Source of the DNA: Methylotetracoccus oryzae
Lineage (GTDB): Bacteria > Pseudomonadota > Gammaproteobacteria > Methylococcales > Methylococcaceae
DNA length: 64,000 nt
Assembly: GCF_006175985.1 (NCBI RefSeq)
Contig: NZ_SRSH01000020.1
Span: 1 to 64,000 of the forward strand
Direction: 5' to 3'
Positions 51,845 through 61,367 of the stretch are shown piece after piece. Under the pieces are notes generated by a model. That model saw only the letters and a list, made by a program, of their open reading frames with translations, made no database searches and was not told the origin of the DNA. Made by a program: the position numbers and the translations under genes. Position 1 is the stretch's first letter; each line of letters begins with the position of its first letter.

Positions 51845-54667
51845 CTAGACCAGTGCCACCTGGCCGGTCAGCAGGGTCGCGTTGGCCTCGACGACGCCGA
51901 TCAGTGTCAGCTCCGTGGCGCTGACAGGGTTATCGATGGAGGTGCCGGTGCTGCTTTCGGTGTAGAGCCACAGGGTGCTGTGATGGCTGCCGGTAGTGTT
52001 GTCGTTGACCAGCAGCAGGGTGCGCTGGCCCTCGGCGACGGTCAGGCGGAATTCGGCGTTGAGTTCGGTGGCGAGGGCCGTCGCGTTGGTCAGGTCGCTG
52101 GTCGCGAGGCCGTCGTTGGCGGTACCCCCCAGATACAGCGCTTCGGTGCTCGCAAGATTGACGGCGGTGTTGCTGTTGTTGGACGTTCCGCTACGGCCGA
52201 AGCTCAGGGTGCCGCTGGCGTTGTCGTCGAGCCAGACGCGCAAGGTGCTGCTGAGGTCGATGGTATCGGTCTGGGCAGCGGTTCCAGTCGCGTCGAATTT
52301 CCGAATCACTTCGCCCAGGCCACCCTCGCTGAGATCCCCGTAGACGGCATGATCCTTGAGATTGTCGCCGCTGTTGCCGAAGTCGAGCGTGTCCCTGCCG
52401 AGTCCACCGTAGAAGGTGTCGCCGCCGGTGCCGCCGTACAAGCTGTCGTCGCCCGCGCCGCCGAACAGACTGTCGTTGCCGTTGCCGCCGAAAAGTTTGT
52501 CGTCGCCGTCGTCACCGAACACGCTGTCATCGCCGCCCGCCGCATAGAACACGTCATCGCCGGTGGAGCCGTTGAGCGTGTCGGCGACGGTGGAACCGGT
52601 GCGGACAGTGACCGTTTCGTCATGGCTCAGGCCGGTCTCGTCGGTGGCGCGCAAGATGAGTCGATGGGTGGCATTGGTACCGAGGAGCGTGCTGCGAGTG
52701 ACGTTGCCGTCGGTCAGGCTGAAGCCGGCACTGCTGCCGGGAAGCAGGGCGTAGGTGAAGGCGGAGGAATCGGCATCGCTCGCGTCCAGGGTGGCCAGCA
52801 CTTCGCCGGCTTTGGGCAGGGTGCCGTTGGCCGGCACGGCCGCGTTCCAGCGGATATCCGAGGGGGGCGCAGCGACGATATCGGACTGGCCGATGATCGT
52901 GATGGCAATGGTCCGCGTGGTGCCGTCGGCGGTGAGGACGTCGAACCGATCCTGCAGTTCCTCATCGGTCGCCAGCGCATTCACCGTGCCATTGGCGTTA
53001 TCGAGGATATACGTCCAGGTGCCGTCGACGGTCAGGGTGAAGCGGCCATAGCCCAGGCTGCTGACGGTGGGCGAAGTGATGGCCTGGAAGCTTGCGGGAC
53101 TGTCGATATCGGTGACGGTCAGGGTGCCGGTGACGCTGTTCGGCGCGGCGTCCTCAATGATAGAGCCGGTGAGGGTGCCGCCAACCTCGGCGGGGTCGTT
53201 GACATTGGCAATGGTCAGCTTGAAGGGCGGCGCCGCGATGGCGGCGCCGCTGCTGTCCGTGGCTGTCAGGAGTATGGAGACCGTACCGACGTCGTCGTTG
53301 GTCGGAGTGCCGCTGAAACTGCGGGTCGCGGCGTCGAAGCTGAGCCAGGCGGGCAGTGCGGCTCCGTCGGCAAGGGTCGCGGTAAAGGTCAGTATATCGC
53401 CGGCATCGACATCGCCGAACGTGCCGGCGGGAACGGTGAAACCGAACGGGGCGTCCTCGATCGCTGACTGGTCGCTCAGCGGAATGAGGAGGATCGGAGC
53501 GTCGTTGGTATTGACCACGGCGATGTCGAACGTATCGCTGGCGGTTTCGCCGGAGGTGTCGGTGGCGGTTACGGTCACGCTGACGGTGCCGACAGCGGCG
53601 TTCGGCGGGGTGCCGAAGAATCCGCCGGTACTCGAATCGAAGCTGAGCCAGGCGGGCAGCGCTGAGCCATCGGCGAGGCTGGCGGTATAGGTCAGCGTGT
53701 CGCCGGCGTCGACGTCGCTGAAGGTGCCGGCGGGGACGGTGAAGTTGAACGGGGTGTCCTCCAGGGCGAACTGATCGCTCAGCGGCGTCACGACGGTCGG
53801 GGCAGTGTTCGTCGAGTTCGCAAGATTTTCGAAATAGTTCAGGTTGCCGTCGTTTCCACCGACGATGATGTCGACGTCCCCGTCGGCGTCGAGGTCGGCC
53901 AGCGTCGGCAGGCTGAAAAACGGCCCCGCGTCGATCCCCCCCAGGGGATTGTCGGTGCCGGCGCGTTCGATGAAGATTGGGGCTCGGGCGGTGCCGATGT
54001 TCTCGAAGTAATGCAGCAGGCCGTAGGTTTCCCCGACGACGGCGTCGAGGTCGCCGTCGCCGTCGAGGTCGGCCAGGGCCGGCGCGCTGTCACCGCCGAC
54101 GTCCAGTCCATTGAACGGGTTAGCCGTGCCGGTGCGCGCGGTGAACACCGGTGCCGTGGCACTTCCCGTATTCTGAAGATACTGCAGGGTGCCCGAACCT
54201 TGGCCGATGATGGCGTCGAGGTCGCCGTCAGCATCCAGATCGGCCAAGGTCGGGATGCTGAAAGAATCCACCGAAATGCGATTGAAGGGATTGGCCGTAC
54301 CGGTGCGTGCGGTGAAGACCGGTGTCGTGGCACTGCCGGTATTCCGGAAATAGCTTAAATCTCCATCGGCATTACCCATCACGGCGTCGAGGTCGCCATC
54401 GCGGTCGAGGTCGCCCAAAGTCAGGGCGACATAGGGTCCTACGTCGATACCGTCGAAGGGATTGCTGCTGCCGGTGCGTTCGATAAAGATCGGCGCGGTG
54501 GCACTGCCGACGTTCTCGTAGTAGGACAGTTGTCCGCTGCTGCTCCCGACGACGGCATCGAGGTCGCCGTCACCGTCGATGTCAGCCAGACTTGGTGTGC
54601 TGTCCGTGCCTTCATTGAACTCATTGAAGGGATTCGCGGTACCGGTCCGTTCAGTGAAAGTACTCAT
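51845..54667 (-). CDS. Large RTX/FG-GAP calcium-binding secreted protein (type I secretion substrate)
   Basis: About 940 residues. Residues 1-285 carry about six FG-GAP/VCBS-type repeats of the form LADLDGDGDLDAVVG…YFENIGTA…FIERTGTANPF, with Asp-rich calcium loops. Two tandem putative-Ig (He_PIG/cadherin-like) domains follow (about 290-490; VPAGTFSDVDAGDTLTYTAS and VPAGTFGDVDAGDILTFTAT), then a VCBS-like domain (about 490-600). RTX nonapeptides GGDDSVFGDDGDDKLFGG, GNDSLFGGAGDDSLYGG lie at about 700-780. No N-terminal signal peptide is seen, as expected for C-terminal type I secretion. ATG 54667 (MSTFTERTG) has GAGG upstream. Probably a surface or extracellular adhesin; the transporter is not in the window. 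Confidence 0.9.
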   Translation of the reverse strand: MSTFTERTGTANPFNEFNEGTDSTPSLADIDGDGDLDAVVGSSSGQLSYYENVGSATAPIFIERTGSSNPFDGIDVGPYVALTLGDLDRDGDLDAVMGNADGDLSYFRNTGSATTPVFTARTGTANPFNRISVDSFSIPTLADLDADGDLDAIIGQGSGTLQYLQNTGSATAPVFTARTGTANPFNGLDVGGDSAPALADLDGDGDLDAVVGETYGLLHYFENIGTARAPIFIERAGTDNPLGGIDAGPFFSLPTLADLDADGDVDIIVGGNDGNLNYFENLANSTNTAPTVVTPLSDQFALEDTPFNFTVPAGTFSDVDAGDTLTYTASLADGSALPAWLSFDSSTGGFFGTPPNAAVGTVSVTVTATDTSGETASDTFDIAVVNTNDAPILLIPLSDQSAIEDAPFGFTVPAGTFGDVDAGDILTFTATLADGAALPAWLSFDAATRSFSGTPTNDDVGTVSILLTATDSSGAAIAAPPFKLTIANVNDPAEVGGTLTGSIIEDAAPNSVTGTLTVTDIDSPASFQAITSPTVSSLGYGRFTLTVDGTWTYILDNANGTVNALATDEELQDRFDVLTADGTTRTIAITIIGQSDIVAAPPSDIRWNAAVPANGTLPKAGEVLATLDASDADSSAFTYALLPGSSAGFSLTDGNVTRSTLLGTNATHRLILRATDETGLSHDETVTVRTGSTVADTLNGSTGDDVFYAAGGDDSVFGDDGDDKLFGGNGNDSLFGGAGDDSLYGGTGGDTFYGGLGRDTLDFGNSGDNLKDHAVYGDLSEGGLGEVIRKFDATGTAAQTDTIDLSSTLRVWLDDNASGTLSFGRSGTSNNSNTAVNLASTEALYLGGTANDGLATSDLTNATALATELNAEFRLTVAEGQRTLLLVNDNTTGSHHSTLWLYTESSTGTSIDNPVSATELTLIGVVEANATLLTGQVALV

Positions 54668-54997
54668 GACTGGCCTCGGAAGAAGACGGAGCAAAAGGAT
54701 CGTAAGCTTGCGTTCACTGAATCTTACATCACGGAACATGCCCGGCGCCGCCGATTCATGCCAACGCGAGTCGGTCTTTCCCTTACTGATTCATCGATTG
54801 GTGTGCAGCTTCCCGGTGGCCCCGGTGAGATCGATGACGGTGCCGTTGGCGCCGGAGCCGACCTTGTGGGCAGCCCCGCACCAGATAAGGGTGACGTGGA
54901 ACGCCGGGGTCGGACCGATGCAACGGACCTTCGCGTGACGCCGCAGGCCATGCCCGGATTGGCCGCAGGCCGGCGCGAATCGCGATAAACTTCGCCC
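54668..54997. other. 330-bp divergent region between the RTX gene and hemN
   Basis: A minus-strand frame (54791-55003) encodes residues such as GTVIDLTGATGKLHTNR that look protein-like, but it has no start with a Shine-Dalgarno and no family match I recognise, so I do not call it a gene. It could be a decayed coding remnant. No obvious FNR box (TTGAT-N4-ATCAA) was seen ahead of hemN. Confidence 0.5.
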
Positions 54998-56386
54998 ATG
55001 CAAACTCCCAGCTTCGACACAGCGCTGATCGAGCGCTACGGCGGCCGCGGCCCGCGCTACACGTCCTATCCCACCGCCGTGCAGTTCCAGCCCGGTTTCG
55101 GCGAGGCCGAGTATCGCGCCGAGGTCAGACGTTCCGATGCCGCAGCACCGGATGCGCCGCTATCGATCTACGTGCACATCCCGTTCTGTCACTCGTTGTG
55201 CTACTACTGCGGCTGCAGCAAGATCGTCACGCGCCATACGGAACGGGCCGAGGACTACCTCGGATTGTTGATCCGCGAGATCGAGTTGCAGGGTGCGCTG
55301 TTCAGTCGGACGCGCACGGTCGAACAGCTCCACCTGGGGGGAGGCACGCCGACTTACCTCGACCGGGAACAGATGCGCCGGCTGTTCGAGGCGCTGAACG
55401 CGAATTTCAGCCTGTGCCCGGACGGGCGCCGCGAATTCTCGATCGAGATCGATCCGCGCACGGTCTCGCCCGCCGATATCGGGGCGCTGGCAGCGTCCGG
55501 CTTCAACCGCATCAGCATGGGCGTGCAGGACTTCGAAGCGGACGTGCAGCAGGCGGTGAACCGCATCCAGTCGGCCGAGGATACCGGGGCGTTGGTGCGC
55601 GCTGCGCGTGAAGCCGGATTCGGGTCGGTGTCGCTCGATCTGATCTACGGCCTGCCGCTGCAGACCGTTGCCGGGTTCGAGCGAACGCTGGAGCGCGTGC
55701 TGGAGATGCGCCCAGATCGCCTGGCCGTTTACAGCTATGCCCACCTGCCACAGATGTTCCGGGCCCAGCGCCTGATCCATGAAGAGCAGCTCCCGGAGCC
55801 CGCCGTGAAACTGGAGATTCTCCGGACCACGATCGAGCGGCTGACTGGCGCCGGCTATGTGTACATCGGCCTGGACCACTTCGCGCTGGCCGACGACGAA
55901 CTCGTCAAGGCCCAGCAGCGCGGTGAACTCCAACGCAACTTTCAGGGCTATTCGACGCACGGCAATAGCGATCTGGTCGGTCTGGGGATGACGTCCATCG
56001 GCCAGGTCGGCGATTGCTATGCACAGAATGCCAAGGAGGTGGCGCCGTACCGCGCCGCTCTGGAACAGGGCAAGCTGCCGATCGTGAAAGGCCTGCTGAT
56101 GACGGCGGATGACCGGATCCGCCGCAGCGTGATCCAGGACATCATGTGTCGCGGTGAACTCGATTACGCCGCCGTTTCCGAACGGAGCGGTATCGAGTTC
56201 GAGCGCTACTTCGCGTCCGAAATCGCCCACCTCCGTCCGCTCGAACGCGACGGTCTGATCGAACCGACGCCGACCGGATTCCGTGTTTGCGAGCGAGGGC
56301 GCCTGCTGCTGCGGGCGATCGCAATGACCTTCGACGGCTATCTCGCCGCGAATCGTCCGCAGCAGGCCTTTTCCAAGATCATCTAA
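54998..56386 (+). CDS. hemN: Oxygen-independent coproporphyrinogen III dehydrogenase
   Basis: This 462-residue radical-SAM enzyme carries out oxidative decarboxylation of coproporphyrinogen III to protoporphyrinogen IX. The iron-sulfur motif is CHSLCYYCGC (C64, C68, C71), with a further Cys at 73, in the C-x3-C-x2-C form. The Gly-rich SAM loop is LHLGGGTPTYL, and GNSDLVGLGMTSIG is a HemN motif. The N-terminal GGRGPRYTSYPTA segment distinguishes true HemN from HemW. The hemG-like gene follows, so the pair covers two consecutive anaerobic heme steps. Normal length. Confidence 0.97.
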   Translation: MQTPSFDTALIERYGGRGPRYTSYPTAVQFQPGFGEAEYRAEVRRSDAAAPDAPLSIYVHIPFCHSLCYYCGCSKIVTRHTERAEDYLGLLIREIELQGALFSRTRTVEQLHLGGGTPTYLDREQMRRLFEALNANFSLCPDGRREFSIEIDPRTVSPADIGALAASGFNRISMGVQDFEADVQQAVNRIQSAEDTGALVRAAREAGFGSVSLDLIYGLPLQTVAGFERTLERVLEMRPDRLAVYSYAHLPQMFRAQRLIHEEQLPEPAVKLEILRTTIERLTGAGYVYIGLDHFALADDELVKAQQRGELQRNFQGYSTHGNSDLVGLGMTSIGQVGDCYAQNAKEVAPYRAALEQGKLPIVKGLLMTADDRIRRSVIQDIMCRGELDYAAVSERSGIEFERYFASEIAHLRPLERDGLIEPTPTGFRVCERGRLLLRAIAMTFDGYLAANRPQQAFSKII

Positions 56387-56473
56387 ACTTTCGCGGCGCT
56401 AAACGCGCACGCCCTTACGTGCTGTCCGGCTTACCTTGAGCCGGCGACGGCGTTCCTCAGTCGGAGCATCTCC

Positions 56474-57013
56474 ATGACCCGCTTTCTGACCGTTTATTCG
56501 ACCACCGACGGGCAATGCCTGAAGATCTGCGAGCGGCTGCGTGATCGCTTGGAGCAGGCCGGTCATGCCGTGACGCTGGTCTCCATCGCCGATGATCCAG
56601 GCGTCGATCCCGCCCCCTACGATCGGGTCGTGATCGGCGCGAGCATCCGTTACGGGCGGCATAGTCCATTGATACTGGCCTATATCAAGCGCTACGCCGC
56701 GGTACTGAAGGCCAAGCGCGGCGTCTTGTTCTCGGTTAACCTGGTCGCGCGCAAACCGGGCAAGGATCAACCCGCGACCAACCCCTATCTGAAGCGTTTC
56801 CTCCGCAAAATTCCCTGGCAACCGGAATTCTGCGCAGTCTTCGCCGGCCGGCTGGACTACCCGCGTTATGGCGCGCTCGACCGCTGGCTCATCCGGATGA
56901 TCATGTGGGTGACTGGCGGTCCGACGGATCCCAGCGCCGTGGTCGAGTTCACGGATTGGGACCAAGTGGATGCGTTCGCGCGGCGACTGGTTGCAGCGGC
57001 GGATGCGTCCTGA
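56474..57013 (+). CDS. hemG: Flavodoxin-type protoporphyrinogen oxidase, HemG-like
   Basis: This 179-residue flavodoxin-fold protein opens with FLTVYSTTDGQCLKICERL, the FMN phosphate loop, and has VVIGASIRYGRHSPLILAY and FSVNLVARKPGKD, the latter a HemG hallmark. HemG oxidises protoporphyrinogen IX to protoporphyrin IX using menaquinone or ubiquinone, so it can work without oxygen. It sits 87 bp after hemN on the same strand. Length matches E. coli HemG (about 181). Confidence 0.9.
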   Translation: MTRFLTVYSTTDGQCLKICERLRDRLEQAGHAVTLVSIADDPGVDPAPYDRVVIGASIRYGRHSPLILAYIKRYAAVLKAKRGVLFSVNLVARKPGKDQPATNPYLKRFLRKIPWQPEFCAVFAGRLDYPRYGALDRWLIRMIMWVTGGPTDPSAVVEFTDWDQVDAFARRLVAAADAS

Positions 57014-57335
57014 CGGGCCGGATGGCCACTGCCGATCGCCGGTTCCGGTTTCTTGCGTCGCAGCATGAATGGTTCCGCGTCTTGAGCTTTCCACTCGCAA
57101 GGGAAGTCGATAGACTGTAGGCGTCGCTTCGGATATCGTCTGTGTGGAGGCCTCGGATGATTCTAATTGCCAGAATTACAGGGGTTTTCTGTGGGGTGTC
57201 CTGCCACGTGGCGTTAGGTGCCACTGCGCATAGGGTGATTCCCTCCGCTTCCAGTTTGTTCCGTGCCGCAGGGATCTCGCATTGCGCTGCCGCATCGCGG
57301 CCGTTCTGGCGCCTCGTTTTGGCGAGCCTGACGCG
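57014..57335. other. 322-bp non-coding stretch upstream of the pyruvate carboxylase genes
   Basis: It contains no gene I can support on either strand. The pycA promoter presumably lies here, but no convincing boxes or operator palindromes were identified. Confidence 0.55.
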
Positions 57336-58754
57336 ATGATCCGCAAGATCCTGATTGCCAACCGCGGCGAGATTGCCGTGCGCGTGCTGCGCGCCTGTTC
57401 GGAGATGGGCATACGCTCGGTCGCGATCTACTCCGAAGCCGACCGCTTCGGTCTGCATGTCAAGAAGGCGGACGAGTCGTATTGCATCGGTCAGGAAGAA
57501 CTCGCCGGCTATCTGAATCCGCACCGTATCGTCAATCTGGCGGTCGAAACCGGTTGCGATGCGATCCATCCCGGCTATGGCTTTCTGTCAGAGAACCCCC
57601 TGCTGGCGCAGATCTGCACCGACCGGGGTGTCCGGTTCATCGGTCCCGACGCGGGTGTGATCCGTCGCATGGGCGACAAGACCGAGGCGCGGCAGGCGAT
57701 GATCGCGGCCGGGGTGCCGGTGACTCCGGGTTCCGACGGGAATGTCTCGGGCCTCGACGAAGCGCTGGCCGTCGCCACCCGTATCGGTTATCCGGTCATG
57801 CTGAAGGCCACCTCCGGCGGTGGCGGGCGCGGCATCCGCCGCTGCGACACACCGGCAGCGCTGGCCCAGAACTTCGATCGTGTCGTGTCCGAGGCGACCA
57901 AGGCCTTCGGCAGCGCCGAGGTTTTCCTGGAAAAATGCATCGTCAATCCGCGCCATATCGAGGTGCAGATCCTCGCCGACAGCCACGGCCAGGTGATTCA
58001 CCTGTGGGAACGGGACTGCTCCATCCAGCGCCGGAACCAGAAACTGATCGAGATCGCACCGTCGCCGCAACTGACGCCGGAGCAGCGGTCCCATGTTGGT
58101 GAACTCGCCGTGCGGGCCGCCCGCGCGGTGAATTACGAGAATGCCGGCACGATCGAGTTCCTGCTGACCCAGGACGGCGAGTTCTATTTCATGGAGATGA
58201 ACACCCGGGTTCAGGTCGAGCACACGATTACCGAGGAAATCACCGGCCTCGACATCGTCAAGGAGCAGATCCGCATTGCCGACGGTCTGTCGCTGAGCCT
58301 GGCGCAGCCCGACGTCGAACTGCACGGCTGCGCGATCCAGTTCCGCATCAATGTGGAGGATCCGCGCAACGATTTTCTCCCGAGCTTTGGCCGGATCACT
58401 CGCTATTATGCCCCCGGCGGCCCCGGTGTCCGGACCGACACCGCGATCTACACCGGCTACCAGATTCCGCCGCATTACGATTCGATGTGCGCGAAGATCA
58501 TCGTCTGGGGTCGGAATTTCGACGAGGCGATCGCGCGCAGCCTGCGTGCCCTGGACGACACGATCATTGCCGGTGTGCCGACGACGATGCCGTTCTACCA
58601 GGAAATCCTGCGGCATCCCGATTTTCGCAGCGGCCGCTTCGATACCGGCTTTCTGGCCGCTCACCCGGAACTGACCCAGTACTCCCTGAAGCGCAGTCGC
58701 GACGCCGCCGTGCTGGCGGCCGTCGCCGCGATCGCCGCGCATGTCGGCCTGTAA
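57336..58754 (+). CDS. pycA: Biotin carboxylase subunit (pyruvate carboxylase subunit A)
   Basis: This 472-residue ATP-grasp enzyme carboxylates the biotin on its partner. It opens with IRKILIANRGEIAVRVLRAC, then has HPGYGFLSENPLLAQ, the ATP-binding Gly loop KATSGGGGRGIRRC and EMNTRVQVEHTITEEITGLD (catalytic Glu/Asn/Arg). The gene directly precedes a carboxyltransferase/biotin-carrier subunit, which identifies a two-subunit pyruvate carboxylase rather than acetyl-CoA carboxylase AccC. ATG 57336 is the first start giving the standard N-terminus. The final helix (AVLAAVAAIAAHVGL) is typical. The subunit gap is 19 bp. Confidence 0.93.
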   Translation: MIRKILIANRGEIAVRVLRACSEMGIRSVAIYSEADRFGLHVKKADESYCIGQEELAGYLNPHRIVNLAVETGCDAIHPGYGFLSENPLLAQICTDRGVRFIGPDAGVIRRMGDKTEARQAMIAAGVPVTPGSDGNVSGLDEALAVATRIGYPVMLKATSGGGGRGIRRCDTPAALAQNFDRVVSEATKAFGSAEVFLEKCIVNPRHIEVQILADSHGQVIHLWERDCSIQRRNQKLIEIAPSPQLTPEQRSHVGELAVRAARAVNYENAGTIEFLLTQDGEFYFMEMNTRVQVEHTITEEITGLDIVKEQIRIADGLSLSLAQPDVELHGCAIQFRINVEDPRNDFLPSFGRITRYYAPGGPGVRTDTAIYTGYQIPPHYDSMCAKIIVWGRNFDEAIARSLRALDDTIIAGVPTTMPFYQEILRHPDFRSGRFDTGFLAAHPELTQYSLKRSRDAAVLAAVAAIAAHVGL

Positions 58755-58773
58755 CCCCCCGGAAGCCCTGCCG

Positions 58774-60576
58774 ATGAGAAAAGTATTCGTCACCGACCTG
58801 ATCCTGCGCGATGCGCACCAGTCGCTGATCGCGACGCGCATGCGCACCGAGGACATGCTGCCGATTTGCGACAAGCTCGACCGCGTCGGATTCTGGTCGC
58901 TGGAGGCCTGGGGCGGCGCGACCTTCGATGCCTGCCTGCGTTTCCTGAAGGAAGACCCCTGGGAACGCCTCCGCGCACTCCGTAGAGCCCTGCCGAACAC
59001 GCGGTTGCAGATGTTGTTGCGCGGCCAGAACCTGCTCGGATACCGGCACTATGCCGATGACGTCGTGCGCGAATTCGTGCGTCACGCTGCCGCCGAAGGC
59101 ATGGATGTGTTCCGTATCTTCGATGCGCTGAACGACAGCCGTAATCTGAGAACCGCGATCGAGGCGGTCAAGACCGCCGGCAAGCATGCGCAGGGCACGC
59201 TGAGCTATACGGTCAGCCCGGTGCATGACCTCGCCGGTTACATGAAGCTGGCGAAGGAACTGGTCCAGATGGGCGCCGACAGTATCGCGATCAAGGACAT
59301 GGCAGGTCTGCTGACGCCTACTGCGGCCGCGGAACTGGCGGGCGCGCTCAGCGGCGCCGTCGATGTCCCGCTGTTCGTGCATGCGCACGCGACCTCGGGA
59401 CTGGCCGAGATGTCGCAGCTGAAGGCGATCGAGCACGGTGTCACCCACATCGATACGGCCATTTCGCCGTTCTCGGGCGGCACCAGCCATCCGGCGACCG
59501 AGAGCATGGTCGTCGCGCTGAAGGGCACGCCATTCGACACCGGGCTGGATCTTACGCTGTTGCAGGAGATTGCCGACTATTTTGCCGGCATCCGTCGCAA
59601 ATACCGCCAGTACGACAGCGAATTCACCGGCGTCGACAGTCGGGTGCAGACCAGTCAGGTGCCCGGCGGCATGATGTCGAATCTGGCGCGTCAACTGGAA
59701 GAGCAGGGCGCGCTGGACCGGATCCAGGAGGTGTTCGCCGAGATTCCGCGGGTCCGTGCCGATCTCGGCTATCCGCCGCTGGTCACGCCGACCTCGCAGA
59801 TCGTCGGCACCCAGGCTCTGTTGAACGTGCTGACCGGCGAGCGTTACCAGACCATCACCAACGAGGTTAAGCGCTATCTGCAGGGCGGCTACGGCAAGCC
59901 GCCCGCTCCGGTCAATCCGGACGTGCAGCGGCGTGCGATCGGCCATGAACCGGTCATCGACGTCAGGCCGGCGGACCTCTTGCCGCCCGAGATGGATAAG
60001 CTGCGCGCGGAGATTGCCGATCTCGCGACGTCCGACGCCGACGTGCTGCTGTATGCGATGTTCCCCGAGGTCGGGCGCACCTTCCTGCGCGAACGCAAGG
60101 AGGGCACCTTGCAGCCGGAAGCGCTGGTGCCGCCTGAAGCCGTGTCGCGGGCGGTGCCGGTGGCGCCGGAGGTCCCGACCGAGTTCCGCGTCTCGGTGCA
60201 CGGCGAAAGTTACGACGTCCAGATCACCGGCGCCAACCTCAACGATCAACGCAATCGGCGCTTCTATATCACCCTGGACGGCGTGCCGCAGGAGATCGAC
60301 CTCGAGGTTCTGAGCGGTGTCGAGCGCGGCACGGTCGGCGGGCGCAAGGCGCCGCGGAAGCCCGGCGATGTCGTGACGACGATGCCCGGAAACATCGTTG
60401 CGATTCTCGTCAAGGTCGGCGATCGGGTCGGCGCCGGGGACGGCGTGCTCGTGACCGAGGCGATGAAGATGGAATCCGAGATCAAGGCGCCAATCAGCGG
60501 TCTGGTCGCCGCCATCCACATCCAGAAGGGCGACCGAGTCAATCCGAACGAAGTGCTGATGGAGATCGAAGCATAG
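58774..60576 (+). CDS. pycB: Carboxyltransferase/biotin-carrier subunit (pyruvate carboxylase subunit B / oxaloacetate decarboxylase alpha)
   Basis: This 600-residue protein has an HMGL-like carboxyltransferase barrel: DLILRDAHQSLIATRMRTED at the N-terminus, metal-binding residues in LFVHAHATSGL, and DTAISPFSGGTSHPATES. A conserved linker domain follows. The C-terminal biotinyl domain has the biotin Lys in EAMKMES (about 560-580). Together with the upstream biotin carboxylase it converts pyruvate to oxaloacetate. It could in principle be oxaloacetate decarboxylase alpha, but no beta or gamma membrane subunits are adjacent, so pyruvate carboxylase is favoured. ATG 58774 with GGAAG 8 bp upstream. 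Confidence 0.92.
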   Translation: MRKVFVTDLILRDAHQSLIATRMRTEDMLPICDKLDRVGFWSLEAWGGATFDACLRFLKEDPWERLRALRRALPNTRLQMLLRGQNLLGYRHYADDVVREFVRHAAAEGMDVFRIFDALNDSRNLRTAIEAVKTAGKHAQGTLSYTVSPVHDLAGYMKLAKELVQMGADSIAIKDMAGLLTPTAAAELAGALSGAVDVPLFVHAHATSGLAEMSQLKAIEHGVTHIDTAISPFSGGTSHPATESMVVALKGTPFDTGLDLTLLQEIADYFAGIRRKYRQYDSEFTGVDSRVQTSQVPGGMMSNLARQLEEQGALDRIQEVFAEIPRVRADLGYPPLVTPTSQIVGTQALLNVLTGERYQTITNEVKRYLQGGYGKPPAPVNPDVQRRAIGHEPVIDVRPADLLPPEMDKLRAEIADLATSDADVLLYAMFPEVGRTFLRERKEGTLQPEALVPPEAVSRAVPVAPEVPTEFRVSVHGESYDVQITGANLNDQRNRRFYITLDGVPQEIDLEVLSGVERGTVGGRKAPRKPGDVVTTMPGNIVAILVKVGDRVGAGDGVLVTEAMKMESEIKAPISGLVAAIHIQKGDRVNPNEVLMEIEA

Positions 60577-60592
60577 ACCCGACAGCTCTTGG

Positions 60593-60608
60593 GCCGAACC
60601 TGTTCGGC
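60593..60608 (+). terminator. Possible terminator hairpin after pycB
   Basis: GCCGAAC (60593-60599) pairs exactly with GTTCGGC (60602-60608) across CT, 17 bp past the pycB stop. The stem is short and no T-run follows. Confidence 0.4.
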
Positions 60609-60831
60609 TCGATCCGCCGCTGAGCGAGAGTCCCGTTCTGCGCGATTCCGTTGACATGCGATGCGGCGACACCCGCGCGCATGCGGCAGCGGTGCGATCG
60701 CACCTGATACCGCGCGCTGCTGCGAGCCGATTCAGTCTGGCCGTAAAACGTGCGATGATCAGTCGACCCTGTTACGAATAGCCGATCTGGCGGTGGCCAC
60801 AGTGGAACGACGACTGACCTCCGGGGCGTTG

Positions 60832-61257
60832 ATGAGGGCGCTCACGACGCTGTTCGCAGCGGTGATGCTGACCGGTTGCGGCTGGTCCAACTGGGGAGGC
60901 GGTGGTGGCTATCCGGGAGGCTATGGCTATGGTTATCCGGCCTATGGCGGGTATCGTGGAGGCTATGGTTACCCCCTGTACGGCTACGGGGGCGGGTCGA
61001 ACGGCTACTACTACGGCTATAACCGCGCCCGTGAGGAAGACTGGCGCCGTTGGCAGGCCTACCAGTACGGCCTGAGCCAGGGGCGCAAACAGGCGCAGCA
61101 GCCGGGAGTGCCCCCGCCACAGGGCGGGAGCCAGCCGCCGCGACAACAGCTACCCTACGGCATCACGCGCAATCCCGGTGGCACTTATCATGTGCCGGGA
61201 CGCGGCAATTTCACTGCCGGCCAGATTCAGAACTACGTCCGCAAGCACCGCCGCTAG
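60832..61257 (+). CDS. Gly/Tyr-rich putative lipoprotein
   Basis: This 141-residue protein starts with a lipoprotein signal peptide: MRALTTLFAAVMLTGCGWSN, lipobox LTGC with Cys15-16 as the acylation site. The mature part is an extreme Gly/Tyr/Pro-rich segment (about 20-65, GYGYGYPAYGGYRGGYGYP and so on), then a charged, Gln-rich region and a basic tail (YVRKHRR). I recognise no family. Such Tyr/Gly-rich lipoproteins often sit in the outer membrane. The ATG at 60832 is chosen because it gives the signal peptide; upstream codons do not. Confidence 0.75.
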   Translation: MRALTTLFAAVMLTGCGWSNWGGGGGYPGGYGYGYPAYGGYRGGYGYPLYGYGGGSNGYYYGYNRAREEDWRRWQAYQYGLSQGRKQAQQPGVPPPQGGSQPPRQQLPYGITRNPGGTYHVPGRGNFTAGQIQNYVRKHRR

Positions 61258-61367
61258 ATCGAAGTTGGTTTGGATTCACGGTGGCGGGTGTATCTCACGC
61301 GGACGAGGCGGGTGGTCTGGCCAAGGCTGATCTTGCTGGCCTGGAACGGTTCTGATTGCTACGCAGC

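Noticed and set aside
51572-53467. A 631-codon open frame on the plus strand opposite the RTX gene
   Set aside because: It mirrors the repetitive coding strand, is dominated by low-complexity Gly/Ala/Val and matches no family; the minus-strand RTX/FG-GAP protein explains the DNA.
54791-55003. Minus-strand small frame with protein-like residues upstream of the RTX gene
   Set aside because: No ribosome binding site, no recognised family and overlap with the hemN start; noted as a possible remnant only.
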